Shown here in pieces: positions 1 to 10,885 of a stretch of 64,000 nucleotides of DNA. Numbering within the stretch: position 1 is the stretch's first letter; the number at the start of each line of letters is the position of its first letter. The notes below the pieces were generated by a model. The model did not search any database and was not told where the DNA came from. It saw only the letters and a list, made by a program, of their open reading frames with translations. The translations under genes were made by a program, and so were the position numbers. Source of the stretch: Ascarosepion bandense (taxonomy: Eukaryota; Mollusca; Cephalopoda; Sepiida; Sepiidae); contig JBBBDQ010001153.1 in the NCBI GenBank assembly GCA_037127315.1, forward strand, positions 5,355,644 to 5,419,643, given 5' to 3'.

Positions 1-700
1 GGACCTTATTCGCTATTATCTTTAGTTGCAATTACTGCTGCACAAACCCCTCTAGTTATTGCACCTCCCCTGTTAGGTTCTTGGCTACTTCTGTCACCAC
101 TGTATGCAGCGTGCGCATGTCTATTATTAATTGATTTATACTCTCACCGGTTCTTGGTCAGCTCTACCCTCGTCACATTCAATATAGTTACGCTTTCTCT
201 GGTTACCTGGGCTAAATTCCTTTGATCTCCTTCGATATCGACTATTTTCCTTTTAATGGCTCTTGACACCTTATTATAGGCAACACCGATCTCTTGCTTT
301 TAGTTTCAAGTAGTCTACTCTTTTTAGGTGATCGCTCATTTCTCTCCGCTGGGACTCTATTCTCTTCGATTCCTGATTCAACGAAAACAACAACCTCCGA
401 TTCATATATTTCTTAGCTACCAACGCTTTACTCCGGCGCAAGTTACATGTGTCCTTCTTAAGCATCAACCATCCAACAGGGAGCAGCGACAGGGGCGGGG
501 AGGCGCCCTCAACCACAGCCAGAAAGCTCCAACTACGCTCACAGAGGCGGTTTCCCACACACGCGCTAGCGCTATCAGCCACAGAGGATCCCAAACCCAA
601 CCACGCCGCACTTCTCTACGGCCTCGGTTCTCTGCATGGTTTATCCCATCTGCTTAATCGTCCCTACTATCTTTGGGCGGAGAGGATCCTCTAAACCCTA
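1..700 (-). pseudogene. Decayed sequence 3' of gypsy integrase, possible third ORF
   Basis: Read on the minus strand, this stretch lies downstream of the gypsy integrase remnant, where some Ty3/gypsy elements carry an extra (env-like) ORF. Open reading is broken into pieces. One piece of about 50 codons (roughly 160-300) has an amphipathic, coiled-coil-like spacing of Leu/Ile/Val residues. I see no signal peptide, protease site or transmembrane helix, so an env origin is only a guess from position and composition. The 3' LTR would lie further left and is not in the window. Confidence 0.25.
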
Positions 701-1129
701 ATTTCAGAGGCAACACTACCCCTTCCACAGCCCCCTCTTCCTCTCCTGGAGACACCCGAAGTGTACCTGGTCCTCAGTTTCCCAATCTGCTGTCCATCTT
801 TCCTGAAGTTGCGCCAGAAGTACTTCGTCCTAAGCTTCCCAATCGCCCTTATCTTCATGGGCTTGTGAGGGAGAGGTTGTGTCCGGGCCCCGCTCGGCGC
901 AGTCTGCGCTTCCAAATTCTTCCTCTGCTTTGGTCCCAGTGCCCTTCCTAGTGTGCCTATGTCTCCAGAGAGTTCCTCGACCTCTCTGGGGGCCTCATCA
1001 CTCAGGCAGCAGTCCCTAGCTCCTTCATCTGCACTCTCACCCCCAAATTCTGAATCCACGTCCTCAGTAGCAACCAGAGTCACCCTCCTCATCGGTCTTC
1101 GGTTGGAGCCGGGTTCGCGATTAGTCTAC

Positions 1130-2010
1130 TCATTAAGTTCGGCCATGTTGGCATGTACCATCTTAATCTTTCCAGCCAATTGATCCCAAATCATATAGGA
1201 CACCGGTCCTGTCTTTTGGATAGTACGTTTCGATATTACGGTTTCCAACGTCGGTTTAGTTTGCCCTCTGTCACGTGAATTTTATAATAAACCTGATCTC
1301 CAACGTTAAACTCTGGTACCTTACGGTCCTTCATCCGATTGTTTCTTCGTTTCTGGGCTCGAGCGACCATCATTCTGGCCTGTACAAAATCTGATGCTGC
1401 TTGACTATTATTTGTTTGTGCTGCTCCACTCTCTTGTATTTCCTTCTAGGTTTCAACAGATTATCCATGGGCAGCACTACATCTCTCCCAAACAATATAT
1501 GGTGCGGCGAATGGTTCGAGATTTCGTTGACCATACAGGGCTTGGGTTAAGTATAGGTCCCAGTTCTCCTGGTTCTCTCTGACCAGCTTTGCTAGAATAC
1601 CCGCCTGAGCGGTGAAATCTTAACATTATTCTGGGGATGATAGGGAGAAGTAGTTATTTGCTTCGTGTGGAGTGTTAAACAGGCTTCTCTCATTGTCTGG
1701 TTTACATTTTCGTGTCCGTTATTGGTGACTAAGTGCGTGGGGGCTAGGGTATATCTCTCTCAACAACCAGCCGGACACAGTTCCAGCTCTTTCATCCTGG
1801 ACTGCTTAGGCTTACGGCTAATTTGTCAGCCAGTTCACGAAACTCACTATATATTTATTACCCATAACTGTCTCTCCATAGGGCTCCGAAACGTTTAGAC
1901 TTACCTTCTCAAAGGTGTACTGGGGTATATCGTCCTCTACCTGGGGTGCTCTTTTGCTTCCACGGCGTTGTGTCTGACATGTCACGCAGTGATCGACATG
2001 GGCCACCACC
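1130..2010 (-). pseudogene. Gypsy integrase remnant
   Basis: The upstream part (2009-1818) shows a CVTCQTQR-type zinc finger half (CxxC) followed by the start of the catalytic core, with GNKYIVSFVNWLTN. Further on, LVTNNGHENVN (about 1700-1720) and SPYHPQNN mark the rest of the core. A C-terminal beta-rich segment typical of gypsy integrases lies at about 1360-1130. The first catalytic Asp reads Asn (VSLNV) and the second also reads Asn (TNNG). Multiple frameshifts and stops separate the pieces. Confidence 0.8.
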
Positions 2011-2439
2011 TCTCTATATAACTCTGGCCAGTAGTAGTTTCTACTGGTCGTCTCTCAGGTTTTATCCACTCCCAAATGGCCCAGTTTCTCGTGAATATGC
2101 CTTAAAATTTCGGCCCTCAGCACGCCAGTGACCACCAGTCTGGTCTTCATTTCCTTGTCTCTACCCGATTGGTAATATCATACCTCAACCTTTACCAGAT
2201 ATCTGTTGTTCTTCCTCTTTTCTGCCTTCGCTCTGATGGTGTTTATCTCTTCTTCATCCTGATTGCTCTAACTGTCTCGGCCCAGTGGAGGTTCCCGTTC
2301 GGCTCGAGTTTCCTTCCGATTCATTCTTCCACACCAACCGGTCTTGTACCCTATGGGCATTTATTACGTGAACTCGGTACGCCTCATCATTAAATCCATC
2401 CTCCATCTCCACCCACTCCAGTCTCTAATTTCTCTGGTA

Positions 2440-2840
2440 TTCAGGACAACAGGTCCGCACAGATATTCGATTTTGCAGTTACATCCACTCAGCTTTAATG
2501 CCCACTGCTGTACTGTCTTGTTCGTCTAATCTGCTTCCTGCAGATATTTGAGTAACTGGTGACCTGTCTATATCGTAAATATGTCGCCACTCGGGTAATA
2601 GTCCAGTTATTGCACAGCATACATTATTGCGTAGGCCTCTCTCTATCACAGGCCACCGCTGCTATTTCTCAAATAGATGTTGAAACAGAATATAGATCGG
2701 CACCTCCTTGGGTATCCCGTGCACAGGTCCTGGTTAGCCCAGGCATGGTTGAGTTAGCACTGGACCTATACACCTGTCGTTAGCGTCATGCGTTTGCTTA
2801 TATCCGGTTACTTTAACAGCGGGATTGCCGTTAACTGGTT
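2440..2840 (-). pseudogene. Gypsy RNase H remnant
   Basis: Between the RT and integrase remnants, one minus-strand frame contains QQWALKLSGCNCKIEYLCG. This resembles the C-terminal RNase H stretch of gypsy Pol, in which a Trp-Ala-Leu segment precedes an Ile-x-Tyr-x-x-Gly motif. The N-terminal half and most catalytic acids cannot be recognised. The call rests on this motif and on its position between RT and integrase. Confidence 0.5.
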
Positions 2841-2899
2841 CTTCAGACTGTCAAAGGCATTCTGGCAATCCTCTGTCCATTTGAATATCGCATATGTTT

Positions 2900-3560
2900 T
2901 CGTCAGAGCTAACATCGGCCCTGCCAGACGTGAAAAAAACCGGAAAAAACCTTCGGTAATACCCGATGGCTCCTATAAAACCCTGCACATGTCTCATCGT
3001 CTTGAATGCGGGCATGGCTCTTATGACCTCTCCCTTTATACTGGTCGGGCTTAATCCCGTCCTGTCCTATAAGAAATCCTAGGTACTTCGTCTCGGATTT
3101 CATAAACTAACATTTTGTCAGTTTCAACTTCAACCCGTTTTCCCTCAGTCTGTCGAACATCCCCTGTAGGTGCCTGAAGTGCACCTCTAGCGTGCTCGAC
3201 AACACGAGAATGTTGTTTAGGTACGCCATGGCGGATTCCTCTAACACTATCGACCTTAACTAGAAGAACAGTCCGGGGGCGTTGGCCTAAAAGCATGACG
3301 CAAAATTTGAACAGTCTTAGGTGGTATACAAAGGCGGCCTTCTCCCGGTCGTTCTCACAAAAGGCGATCTGCCAACACCCTGACCGCAAATCCAGGGTTG
3401 AAAAATATTGGCCCTGATTATATATCATTTATTAGCGGCAATGGCACTGCTAAGGGCTTTGTTATCGAGTTGAAATTCCTAAAATCTACGCAGAACCTGT
3501 TGCCTCCAACCTTCCTTTCTACTATCACTACTGGGAAGCTCCACGGCGAACTGGATGGTT
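2900..3560 (-). pseudogene. Gypsy reverse transcriptase remnant
   Basis: The RT palm is visible as YFSTLDLRSGCWQIAF (about 3410-3360), where the first catalytic Asp is kept. After a frameshift, AYLNNILVLS (about 3230-3200) stands where gypsy RTs have YxDD, so both catalytic Asp are Asn. Next, KYLGFLIGQDGIKPD (3090-3045) is the connection segment. The pieces are in two frames with stops. It cannot encode an active enzyme. Confidence 0.85.
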
Positions 3561-3869
3561 CTATAATGTCTCTATTTTCATCCTGACCGTCTGAGTCTGG
3601 CCCAGATCCTCGTCTGAACTAGCCACAACGTCACTGTTCTCCTTCAACAGGCGCACTATCTTCCCTTGATGTTCTTCGAGGTCCTCTACGTCTCGTTCCT
3701 CAAAGCAGAGGTTCATCCTACCATAGGGCCGACTATCTTTCAGTCTCACCTGGATGAACTGACGCACCAGTCTCGCCAGTCCCGCTTCAGTTTCCCTATT
3801 GATATTTACCGTCTTAGCCGATGTGTTAGCCATTATGAGAGGCACTGTCTCGTCATTCTGTTCCAACAA
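3561..3869 (-). pseudogene. Gypsy protease-RT linker remnant
   Basis: This is a 102-codon open stretch containing LLKENSDVVASSDEDLGQT, the linker typical just before gypsy RT (an Asp-Val, then a DLG-T motif). It lies directly upstream of the RT remnant in the same orientation. The protease active-site region further upstream is too decayed to point to. Confidence 0.7.
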
Positions 3870-4760
3870 TTTATACAGGGATATCCCGTCCTCACAGCTG
3901 TCATACCCCGAAATTCCCGGATTCCTACTTCATGCTGGGAGCACCTTTCTCGTTTCCCTGAACCCACGGCTTCGGGTTGGGCCTGGATATGGGTTCCGCC
4001 TGGGCCCTTCGATCTCCGCCGTATTTCGTTTCATGGCTCCTATGACCTCACTTGGTGCATTGGGAGGGGGTATCGGATCTATCTCCCAAATGTGCCTAGC
4101 ATTATTTCACCCTATGGTCCTAGTAACCGCAGAAATAGCACACCAACCCACTCTGCCGAGAGGAGGGCACGTACCGCCATGTCTCAAGTTCCAAACCTTT
4201 CTTCCTGGCTCTTTCTCCCACTGTTCTGGGCACTCTAGGCCCGACACTGGGACCATTGCCCAATTTGGCTGAAGCCTTTCTCTATCTCAGTTCCTTTACC
4301 CGCCGGTTATTTCATCTGTGTCATAACTCTTTCCCAGAACCTCTATCCTCCAAACGCTAGGTCCACCGTTCTTTCTAGCCTGATGGGGTCTTCCCTGTAT
4401 GACATCCCTTCTGATGCCGTTGTTTCGCAGTGCGTCCGCAAAAACTTTGTCAGCTGGGCTTGTATTACGGCTCCTTCCCTGGCTGTATCGTCGAGATATA
4501 CCATCCTATCCCTCAGCTCTTTGACCGACTCCTCTCCCTACCGGATTTGTAACAGCGCACGCGCTATGTCTATGGCAGTACGCTTCGTGGTACCTACGTA
4601 TAAATCGAGACACGTCCCCCGTCGCTCCCTCATAGGCTAACAAAACCAGCTCCCAGTCGGATAGGTGGTACATGTCTATCTTCTTTTCCAATATCGCCGG
4701 TATATTCCAATACCGTGGGGTTCTCTCCATGCTCCTAACCTTAATACCATTCATTAGATT
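3870..4760 (-). pseudogene. Gypsy gag-like remnant
   Basis: The open stretch 4754-4506 includes WELVLLAYEGATGDVSRFI, similar to the helical capsid segment of gypsy Gag in which a Leu-rich helix is followed by EG(A/T)A. Decayed sequence continues to the pre-RT linker. No zinc knuckle is recognisable. The Gag identity depends on this helix and on its place upstream of Pol. Confidence 0.5.
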
Positions 4761-6539
4761 CCTAAATAGAAGGGTTGCTTTGGTAATATCTGCAGCCCCT
4801 ACTCCACTAGTTTGAGCATCACTTACGGACTATGAAAAATTATCCCGTTGATAATTGGAGGTCAATAATAAATGTACCGTAAATTTGCTTTGTCACTCAG
4901 ATTCTGCTTTATCTATTATTTAAATTTTTTTTTTTTTTGTCTGTTTCGGGCCTTATGTTTATTGCAACTGAGGCCCGAGGCTCCGGGCTAGCTTTTCATA
5001 ATTCTGTGGTGATCGAACAGGGCTAGATCCTCACTCGAAACTCTTCCATTGGGGACTGCCGGTTATGGTATCTTCGATCACGACGACAAATGTGGCCCCG
5101 AATGGGCCGAATCCTGGTCAACTGAAACCAAATGTTAACCCCCACACCTAAATCTCTAGCTTGTGTATATTTGTGTTGCGCTAACGAGCCGTAAGTTAGC
5201 CGCATCTGAGGCCGCAGCCATTCGTTTGCTCTTCTGATCGAAGTTGTTGATGATATGTCGAAATCGCAAACTCCTTCTGCCACGTTGTGATTTATGATTT
5301 CAAGGCGAGCTGAGGACTCGGAGGACGGTCGTCTTGTGCTGTACTTGGTAGAATCTTCAAATGAAGAGGCGGGGTGATGGCACAATTCAGGAATAGGGGA
5401 AAACAGACAAGTTCAAAAAATTAAAATCAACAGCAAAAACCAGACTATGTGGACTAATGATTATATCCGGAACTCTTTATACAGCAAAAGAGAGAGAAAA
5501 AAGAATAGAAAAAAAACACATTACAACTTTTCCTCAGAGTCCACTAACTACGGCTGCTACAATTTCTATTCATCGATAGACGTAAATCAAGCAATGATTC
5601 TTTATGCTATCCCTTTCCTTTCGCTCTGCTTAGTGGCGTTTGATGTGTCTTTTAGCGTGAGAGAGTGTTTCTTGTCTTAACTGTTTTGACCGCATAGTTA
5701 TCCACTGTGTCTTGTGCGTGTCTCATTTTTTTTTCTAAATCTGTTCTGAATTTTTGTTAAAAATACTTCGATATGGCGAGGAGTTGGCTGGCAATCGGGG
5801 TGTTTTTCCACAAAAGTCTAATGTCAATTTGGTGTATCTAGCTGTATTCAATCGTTACGAATTTGCGCTGATATCTGCCAACTTGACAAAGGTTGTTTGT
5901 TTTGTACATTCACATGCGAGTGTTAATTATAATTCCCATCATCACGTGGGTGGTCGTATTCTAAGTCAACCTCGGTCGGCCTTTATCGCTTCCCCGAGGA
6001 GAAAGGGAGAGAAAGGAAAATACAAGAAGGAAAGAGAAAGAGTTCTCTTTCCTTCGCGAAGCGAAATTCCACCTGGTTTGTTTCGATTGCTGTCATATAA
6101 ATCAGTATCATTTCGTGAGTGTCTTGTGTCTCGTTTCGTCTCGTCTCGTCTCTCTCTCTCTTAGCCACCCTCACAACACCTAAGCCTCTCTTTTTCACTA
6201 TCCTAGCTCTTTCCAAGAAAAAGAAAAATGTACACACACTGATATATTCTTCAACTATCTCATCCTGGCTTCCAATTAGTGGCCAGTCGATACTATTTTA
6301 ACGTGAGTGCATAAAGAACACTTACAGTGTTACAGAAGCGAATTGGCTGCTTCTCATACAAAATCGTATCATCCGCAATTTAATGGGATGGCGTAAATAA
6401 TTATGCAGATAGTAAAAATGAGATAGCGTTTTCACCAAGTACAGATACTATAGACGGTTATTTGTCAAAGTTACTGCTTAATTATAGATTTCACATACTG
6501 ATAGATTGAAAAGTTCATCTGTTTTAAAATGAATTATTT
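4761..6539. other. No gene seen; possible gypsy 1 5' LTR/leader
   Basis: No protein with family features was found. The region holds a 14-T run near 4926, a GTCTC/TCGTC short tandem at about 6120-6160, and purine-rich segments near 5990-6050. In minus orientation a TATA-like TGTATAAAG lies at about 5480-5490. This is where a 5' LTR of gypsy 1 should lie, but without a second LTR in the window its limits cannot be set. Confidence 0.3.
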
Positions 6540-6589
6540 ACAAATAAAATCTCCATTAACAATGTGATTTTTTCTTTCTTCTGTTGATC

Positions 6590-6860
6590 TAATTTTTTGG
6601 AAGTTTTTAGTTTGTTTCTCTGATGACGAGGTTTTTAAAAAAACTTGTCTGCTACAATATTCGCAATGTCACTTTTATTGGTAATTTTCTTACCATCTTT
6701 AGTGAGGTGTGATATAGGTTGATTATTGTTTTTTCCTTTTATCCTTCCCATCATATTCCATACATTTTGAGTTTTTGTATATATGTTTATTTTGGATACA
6801 TAGTTCCTCCAAGTGATTCGTTTTTGTTCTTTTATGGTGCGTCGTGCTATGGTTTTTGTT
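6590..6860 (-). pseudogene. LINE endonuclease-RT spacer remnant
   Basis: On the minus strand the sequence reads RITWRNYVSKIN, a Lys/Thr-rich piece with VWNMMGRIKG, then DIANIVADKFF. This matches the helical spacer between endonuclease and RT in jockey/R1-type ORF2 (a Trp-x-x-Tyr-Val start and a terminal A-D-x-F). No YxDD-bearing palm follows. Confidence 0.6.
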
Positions 6861-7059
6861 ATTTTTTAAAGTAGTTTAAGTTCTCAGTTGTTGGACTCAT
6901 TTTGAATCTTCTGAGTGCTGCTCGTTGGTTCCTTATGTTTTCTCTGCATTCATTGTTATACTTAACTTTATTTGTTCATTTTGGGATATTATTGTTTTGC
7001 AATAGTTTTACGTGTTTTGGTGAAGTAGGTAATGTGATCTTCTTTATCTTTAGCTTCGG

Positions 7060-7500
7060 ATATGAGTAGGTTTTGACATTAAAAAATCTTTGCAGTTGGC
7101 TTTTTGGAGATTCTAACGTGGTGATTTTTCTTCATTATTAGGTCCAGTGTTTTCTAATATAATTTGAAAATGGTCACTTCAACACGAGTCTTCATATGTT
7201 TTCCAGTTATAGTCTAGGTATATGCTTGGTCGCATAATGTAAGGTCGATTGCTGAAAAAGTGTCTGTTGCTGGATGTAAGTATCTGGGGTTTTGGTTGTT
7301 AAATATACAGAGATTGTTTTTGTTTATTATGTTTTCTACTTTTTCACCTTTCTTGTTTGTTTCTCTACTTCCCCATATATTGTGGCTGTTGAAATCTTCT
7401 AATAATATGAGTGGTTTTGGAAGTTGGATAATTAGGTGTTCAAATTCGAATTCGTTTATTGTGTCCTTTGGTGGTATATATATATTGAGCATATCGTTTT
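7060..7500 (-). pseudogene. LINE AP-endonuclease domain
   Basis: The 92-codon ORF 7492-7214 reads NIYIPPK, then ILLEDFNSHNIWGS, then FSAIDLTLCD. These are the phosphoesterase motifs of LINE endonucleases, whose canonical forms are GDFNaHn and saIDLtl. The Gly before DFN is Glu here. SDHFQI in another frame at about 7170-7150 marks the final catalytic SDH motif. The reading frame is broken after 7214. Its role would be target-DNA nicking; it is inactive as it stands. Confidence 0.8.
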
Positions 7501-8465
7501 TGCTGTGGGCAGTGTTGCTGATATTGCAATTGCTTGCATGCTTGTATTTATGGTTATTTGTCTATTTGATATTTGGTAGTTTATTAGTATTGATGTACAC
7601 CCTGAGGCTCTGTCAGTTTTTTTATTTATTTAATGATAAGTTGTATAGTTTTTGATTTTGATTGAATTGTTTTCTTTTAGTAGGGTTTCTTGTAAACAGA
7701 CGACTTCGGGGCAAATGGTCAGCATTAACAATATTAATTCGTTTAAGTTAGCTTTTACACCTCTATTATTCCACTGTAAAATTTTGTTGGTCATGTGTGT
7801 CTAGTCTTTGATCTTCTATTTCAATTGCCTGAGATCTATTTTGAATTGGGGTTTTTGTTTTTTATGTATTACTTCCAGTTCTTGGGTTTTTTAATCTTTG
7901 TCTTGTGGCGTCCTTCGATCAGATTATTGATTTTGTTTTGGAGCTTGCTTACTTTCACTCTCTTCTACATCCATAAATTCTAGAGCTTCAAATTTATTTT
8001 TGCTTAATATATTGGGTCTTGATTTTGAATTAGATCGAGACCGAATGTTTTCTTGTTTCATTGGTGTTTCTTTTTTGTCTTTTTGTTTGTTGTTTGTTTT
8101 CTTGGTTTGAGATTGGAAAAAAGAAGGTTCATTGGAATTTTGTTCTGTGTTTTCTTTCCAGGATTTTTTGCTTCCTTCCGGGTTTATTTCATTTGATTTG
8201 GGTTGTTGAGCTCTATTTTTATTTTGGTCTGATTTGAGCTCAGTTAGGAAGGTTTTTACTTCCTCTAAAAATCTTTTAATTCCTTGAACAGATTTGATAT
8301 TTCCGTTGGGTCTTTTGTTTTGTCTTCATTGTTTATTTTATTTAATTTTTGTACCATGGTGGCATAGGTGTTTTCTTTTGTGCTATCCCTTACTTCTTTT
8401 CGATATATTTTCTTAAAGTTTACCTTTGTAGAATTTTAGGATTTAGATACTTACAGAGTCAGTTT

Positions 8466-8468
<3 letters not shown>

Positions 8469-8500
<32 letters not shown>
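8469..8500. repeat. (TA)16 microsatellite
   Basis: This is an uninterrupted TA dinucleotide run inside the decayed LINE ORF1. It is probably a post-insertion expansion. Confidence 0.95.
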
Positions 8501-8505
<5 letters not shown>

Positions 8506-9280
8506 ATTTTATCATGATTATTTCTTTTTCTTGTTTGTATCTGCAGCATTGTTTTGGAAGTGCAGAGTTGTTCCCCAAGCAGTTTGAGCATAAGCTCTCA
8601 TTTGGACAGTTCTCTTCTTTATGTTCTGGATATTTTTCACTGCATTTTTCCACCTGTTTGTCTATTATGGCAGGAGTCTTTATGATGTCCAAAGTTATGG
8701 TATTTGTAACACTGAAAAGGATTTGGTAAGTATTGTTCCACTCTTATTATTTTGTATCCTATTTTTATTGATTTCGGAATTTGGGGGGATTTGAATGTTA
8801 GGATATAGATGTTGGTTTGTATTTCTGCTCATTTTTCTTTATTATAATTCTTTTGACATCTATGACTCCTTGAGTTTTAAATTCTAATTTTATTTTTTCT
8901 AGAGTGCATACGGAAAGTTCTTTGTTCCTTACCGCACCCTTTGAAAAATTTAAGGTTTGGTGTGGGTAGGATTTTATATCTGTTTCTTGTGATTTTCTTT
9001 GTCATAGTAATATTTTTGCATATTTTTATCTCCTTTCACTAGTAGTGTTCCATTTTGTAATTTCTTTACATTTTCTGGTGAGATTAGATTTTATATTGCT
9101 TTCTGAATTTTGAATAGAGACATTTCAGTTAATGGATTGTTATTTATTGCTTCAAGGACAATAAAATGTGGGAAGATTTCACTACTGTACTCTATCTCGG
9201 AATTACTATTACTGTGTGGTCTCTTGGAAGATTTTTTAAGTGCCTTGGATTATTTCATTATTTTCATTCACCATTCACGC
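8470..9280 (-). pseudogene. LINE ORF1 (gag-like, zinc knuckle)
   Basis: At about 9060-9020 the minus strand reads NVKKLQNGTLLVKGDKN, a hallmark of jockey-type ORF1 nucleocapsid proteins. A Lys/Val-rich stretch follows, and near 8610-8550 a CCHC-like cluster, LCSNCLGNNSALPKQC, in which the usual His is Asn. The ORF1 protein normally binds the element RNA. Several frameshifts are present, and the (TA)n tract interrupts it at 8469-8500. Confidence 0.7.
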
Positions 9281-9429
9281 TCCCTACCCACTACGGAGTC
9301 AAGGATTGGGACATGACAAGGGAGAAACCCATTCGCCTTGCCATGTTGGGGCTACGTAAAAGGTATACACGCTTTGGGAAGAGTTTTTAAGAACATGTGC
9401 TTTTTATTTCCGGATTATTGAGATTATAT

Positions 9430-9863
9430 AATAATTATTATCTATATGGAATAAAGATTTCAGTTTATTATTTTTTATGTATTTCAAGTTTAGGAGTTTA
9501 TAGTGTTATAGGAGCTGGTTGATTTTTTAACTCTAAATATGCTTTATTTGGTGCTGTGTATGCAGTATCTCAGAGTATTTCTTATGAAGTTAGTATATCA
9601 TTAATTTTATTTGTTATTTCATACTAAAAGGTGGATTAAGATTAAGAATTATTATAAAATATCAGTATAGTGATTGATTAATTTTTATTAATTATTTTAT
9701 GATAATGATGTGGTTTGTTTCATGTGTAGCTGAAACACATCGTGCACCATTTGATTTTGCAGAAGGAGAGTCTGAATTAGTTTCTGGGTTTAATATTGAG
9801 TATGGTGGGGTAGGATTTGCTGTATTATTTAAAGCTGAATATAGAAGCATTTATTAGAGTACT
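9430..9863 (+). pseudogene. nad1: Nuclear mitochondrial insertion: nad1 fragment
   Basis: Read with the invertebrate mitochondrial code, this encodes NADH dehydrogenase subunit 1. Near 9510-9570 it reads VMGAGWFFNSKYALFGAVYA, with one TGA as Trp and one ATA as Met, then SQSISYEVS. At 9725-9850 it reads [20 protein letters not shown], then FNIEYGG. The [22 protein letters not shown] signature is diagnostic for the quinone-site region. A frame disruption lies near 9620-9700. It is a nuclear copy and cannot be translated with the nuclear code. It ends exactly where the LTR-like repeat begins. Confidence 0.9.
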
Positions 9864-10574
9864 TGTGGTGATACCGAGCAAAGCGAGATACCGGATGTTT
9901 GCACTCTCACGACCAAAAAGCAAATGACCAAAACTCGTCGGTGCGCATTCGGCTCGACGCAGATGTACCGGTTGAAAACTAAAAATTAATTAAATATCAA
10001 ATTCTAGTTCGCGAGCCTACGCGAATTTTATTTATCGGCCAATGGGAAACCCAGAATCAAATACGAGTGTGAATCCCCAAATGATCTGCTGGGATCCAAA
10101 AGACGAAATAAAAAGCTGATACAGAAAGCATCGACAGACAGACATACACAGACAGACTCGAGAGAGACGAGTGTAATTAGTATCTCCCTTGAACTACGTC
10201 AAGCGGCTTACTATGCTCGCTGCCCTTCCCTCTCCTTTTTTTCGTTGTCCTTAAACGACTTACCGACCAAAGGAGCGGATTCATCAGAGACATTCCTTAT
10301 TTACAACGCTCCCACATTCATAAGCACAAATTCTCTTTTCAGCATTTTATTGCCATGAACATTTTAACGTCCGCTGGACCCATACTTAAAGGATTACTTT
10401 AATTTTAAAAACCTTAATTGATATGTGTATATATAAAATGTTGTTTCTAAACTCAATTTGCTTTTCTTGATTTATAATCTTTTACGACTTATAGTGGGCT
10501 ATCTACAACGAGGCCAAAATCTGTTAATCTGCAACAACATAAAACTACTCTTCACTAGAACGCCTCCCCACTAT
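9864..10574 (+). mobile_element. LTR-like repeat (solo LTR candidate), copy 1
   Basis: It starts TGTGGTGATACCGAGC and is closely similar over its length to 26212-26957. Flanks are GTACT (9859-9863) and ATACT (10575-10579), a one-mismatch 5-bp duplication. It carries a CCAAT-type box (GGCCAATGGG, about 10038) and an AT-rich, TATA-like segment (GAAATAAAAAGC, about 10105), as expected for a U3 promoter. There is no coding capacity. It has split the numt. Ends reading ...CCCCACTAT rather than ...CA are unusual for an LTR, so another non-autonomous element remains possible. Confidence 0.6.
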
Positions 10575-10795
10575 ATACTTATGATTAGATTATTTAGGGA
10601 GGTATGATATTCAAATTTTTAAGTAGGTTTTTATTTTATTTAATAGCTGGTTTGTTAGATTTTTATTTATTTTTTTACAAGCAAGTTATCTCTGTTGTTG
10701 TGAGTTATTAATATATATAACGTGGAAAAGACATTTACCAAGAATATTAAGTATTTTAATATTTTAAAATACATTAGTCTATTTATTGAATGTAT
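10575..10795 (+). other. Continuation of numt, gene not assigned
   Basis: The sequence between the LTR-like repeat and trnF is AT-rich. With the mitochondrial code it reads hydrophobic stretches such as GGMMFKFLSSFLFYLMAG in one frame, fitting a mitochondrial membrane protein: either more nad1 or the 3' end of nad5. In the mollusc arrangement I have in mind, nad5 precedes trnF on the same strand. I could not decide. Confidence 0.4.
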
Positions 10796-10858
10796 ATTTA
10801 AGTAGCTTAAAAATTAAGTCTAACACTGAAGATATTAAAATGGTAAATAACCTTTAAA
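10796..10858 (+). tRNA. trnF: Mitochondrial trnF(GAA) copy within the numt
   Basis: A compact cloverleaf can be drawn by hand. The acceptor is ATTTAAG/CTTTAAA with two mismatches. The D-arm is GCTT/AAGT with a 7-nt loop. The anticodon arm is TAACA/TATTA with loop CTGAAGA, placing anticodon GAA at 10828-10830. A short T-arm follows. The GCTTAA and ACTGAAGAT context is typical of animal mitochondrial tRNA-Phe. As part of a numt it is presumably not functional in the nucleus. Confidence 0.7.
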
Positions 10859-10885
10859 AATAATATAATAGTACTATATTAATAT

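Larger units (their letters stand above)
1130..4760 (-). mobile_element. Ty3/gypsy LTR retrotransposon relic (gypsy 1)
   Basis: On the minus strand the order is gag-like (4760-4290), pre-RT linker (3869-3561), RT (3560-2900), RNase H remnant (2840-2440) and integrase (2010-1130), which is the Ty3/gypsy domain order. All parts are frameshifted or stopped, and no intact LTR pair is visible. Several conserved Asp positions in RT and integrase are Asn. The element is dead and old. The 5' LTR may lie within 5.0-6.3 kb, but I could not delimit it. Confidence 0.85.
6540..9280 (-). mobile_element. Jockey-like LINE, 3' part (RT) missing
   Basis: The minus strand carries a gag-like ORF1 with zinc knuckles (9280-8470), then an APE-type endonuclease (7500-7060) and the segment that precedes RT in jockey-group LINEs (about 6860-6590). 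No RT motif follows; similarity fades near 6540. Typical LINE decay is 5' truncation, so loss of the 3' half points to a later deletion or recombination. A (TA)n microsatellite has grown inside ORF1. Confidence 0.75.

Noticed and set aside
328..1183. Plus-strand open frames of 60-130 codons
   Set aside because: They overlap the antisense of the decayed gypsy 3' region, are Ser/Pro-rich and have no motif.
5007..5030. Primer-binding-site-like TGGTGATCGAACAGGGC on the plus strand
   Set aside because: It is on the wrong strand for the adjacent minus-strand gypsy element, and no LTR precedes it.
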